Shown here: positions 5,520 through 5,642 of the stretch, one piece after another
How the letters are laid out: each line of letters starts with the position of its first letter
How positions within the stretch are numbered: position 1 is the stretch's first letter
NCBI GenBank assembly: GCA_030705745.1
Contig: JAUZPT010000211.1
Span: 1-5,642, forward strand
Length of the DNA: 5,642 nt
Direction of reading: 5' to 3'
From: Bacillota bacterium
GTDB taxonomy: Bacteria; Bacillota; Bacilli; Bacillales; Cytobacillaceae
Translations under genes and position numbers: made by a program
The notes under the pieces: model-generated
The model's input: only the letters and a program-made list of their open reading frames with translations
Database searches by the model: none
What the model was told of the DNA's origin: nothing

Positions 5520-5642
5520 ATAATTCCACTCATCATTCTCATATCTCTCTTTGGCAATTCTATTAACGTATTCCAACTCTTCTTTTGTTAATTCGTATGG
5601 AACCAGCTCGATATCCAATCCCTCAGAAAACCCTTTATAAAA
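5511..5642 (-). CDS. C-terminal 43 codons of an unrecognised protein
   Basis: One frame is open from the right edge to a TAA at 5513-5511, placed exactly at an intrinsic terminator, which is strong evidence for a real gene end. The visible tail is charged and probably helical ([20 protein letters not shown], then WNYKR at the very end), with no cysteine motif and no membrane segment. I do not recognise the family from this fragment. It is transcribed towards nrdJ but separated from it by the terminator and an independent promoter. Confidence 0.75.
   Translation of the reverse strand, partial: FYKGFSEGLDIELVPYELTKEELEYVNRIAKERYENDEWNYKR

Overview
The window looks like chromosomal DNA of a low-GC, spore-forming Bacillaceae-type Firmicute. 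The reasons are strong purine-rich ribosome binding sites, a spore photoproduct lyase, a Bacillus-type B12-dependent ribonucleotide reductase and A/T-rich intergenic DNA. I cannot name the species. Every gene I can support is on the minus strand, so in transcription order the window reads from high to low coordinates.

Layout from 5642 down to 1. (i) The last 43 codons of an unrecognised gene end at 5511 inside an intrinsic terminator. (ii) An A/T-rich intergenic region holds a sigma-A-type promoter and two NrdR-box-like palindromes about three helical turns apart. (iii) nrdJ (class II, adenosylcobalamin-dependent ribonucleoside reductase) is split into two exons (5166..4348 and 3986..2247) by a 361-nt group I intron (4347..3987). 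(iv) An intrinsic terminator follows nrdJ. (v) splB (spore photoproduct lyase) has its own ribosome binding site and a plausible sigma-G-type promoter. (vi) A 571-bp gene-free stretch carries five copies of a 21-bp repeat at exact 21-bp spacing, each containing a DnaA-box-like 9-mer. (vii) A patatin-like phospholipase gene runs off the left edge.

The main result is the intron. A simple reading would call nrdJ broken, because the N-terminal reading frame stops at TAA immediately after the codon for Asp and the C-terminal frame resumes about 400 bp later. The intervening DNA contains P3, P4, P6, P7, P8 and P9 pairings, an internal guide sequence matching the 5' exon with the expected U-G wobble, and a terminal G. 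Removing 361 nt joins ...MLAD to WHPDIIEF... in phase 0 and gives an intact 852-residue enzyme with all catalytic residues. The intron has no homing endonuclease gene.

nrdJ supplies deoxyribonucleotides and SplB directly reverses the spore-specific thymine dimer, so both serve DNA synthesis or repair. They are separated by a terminator and probably respond to different signals (NrdR/sigma-A versus forespore sigma-G), so I do not infer an operon.
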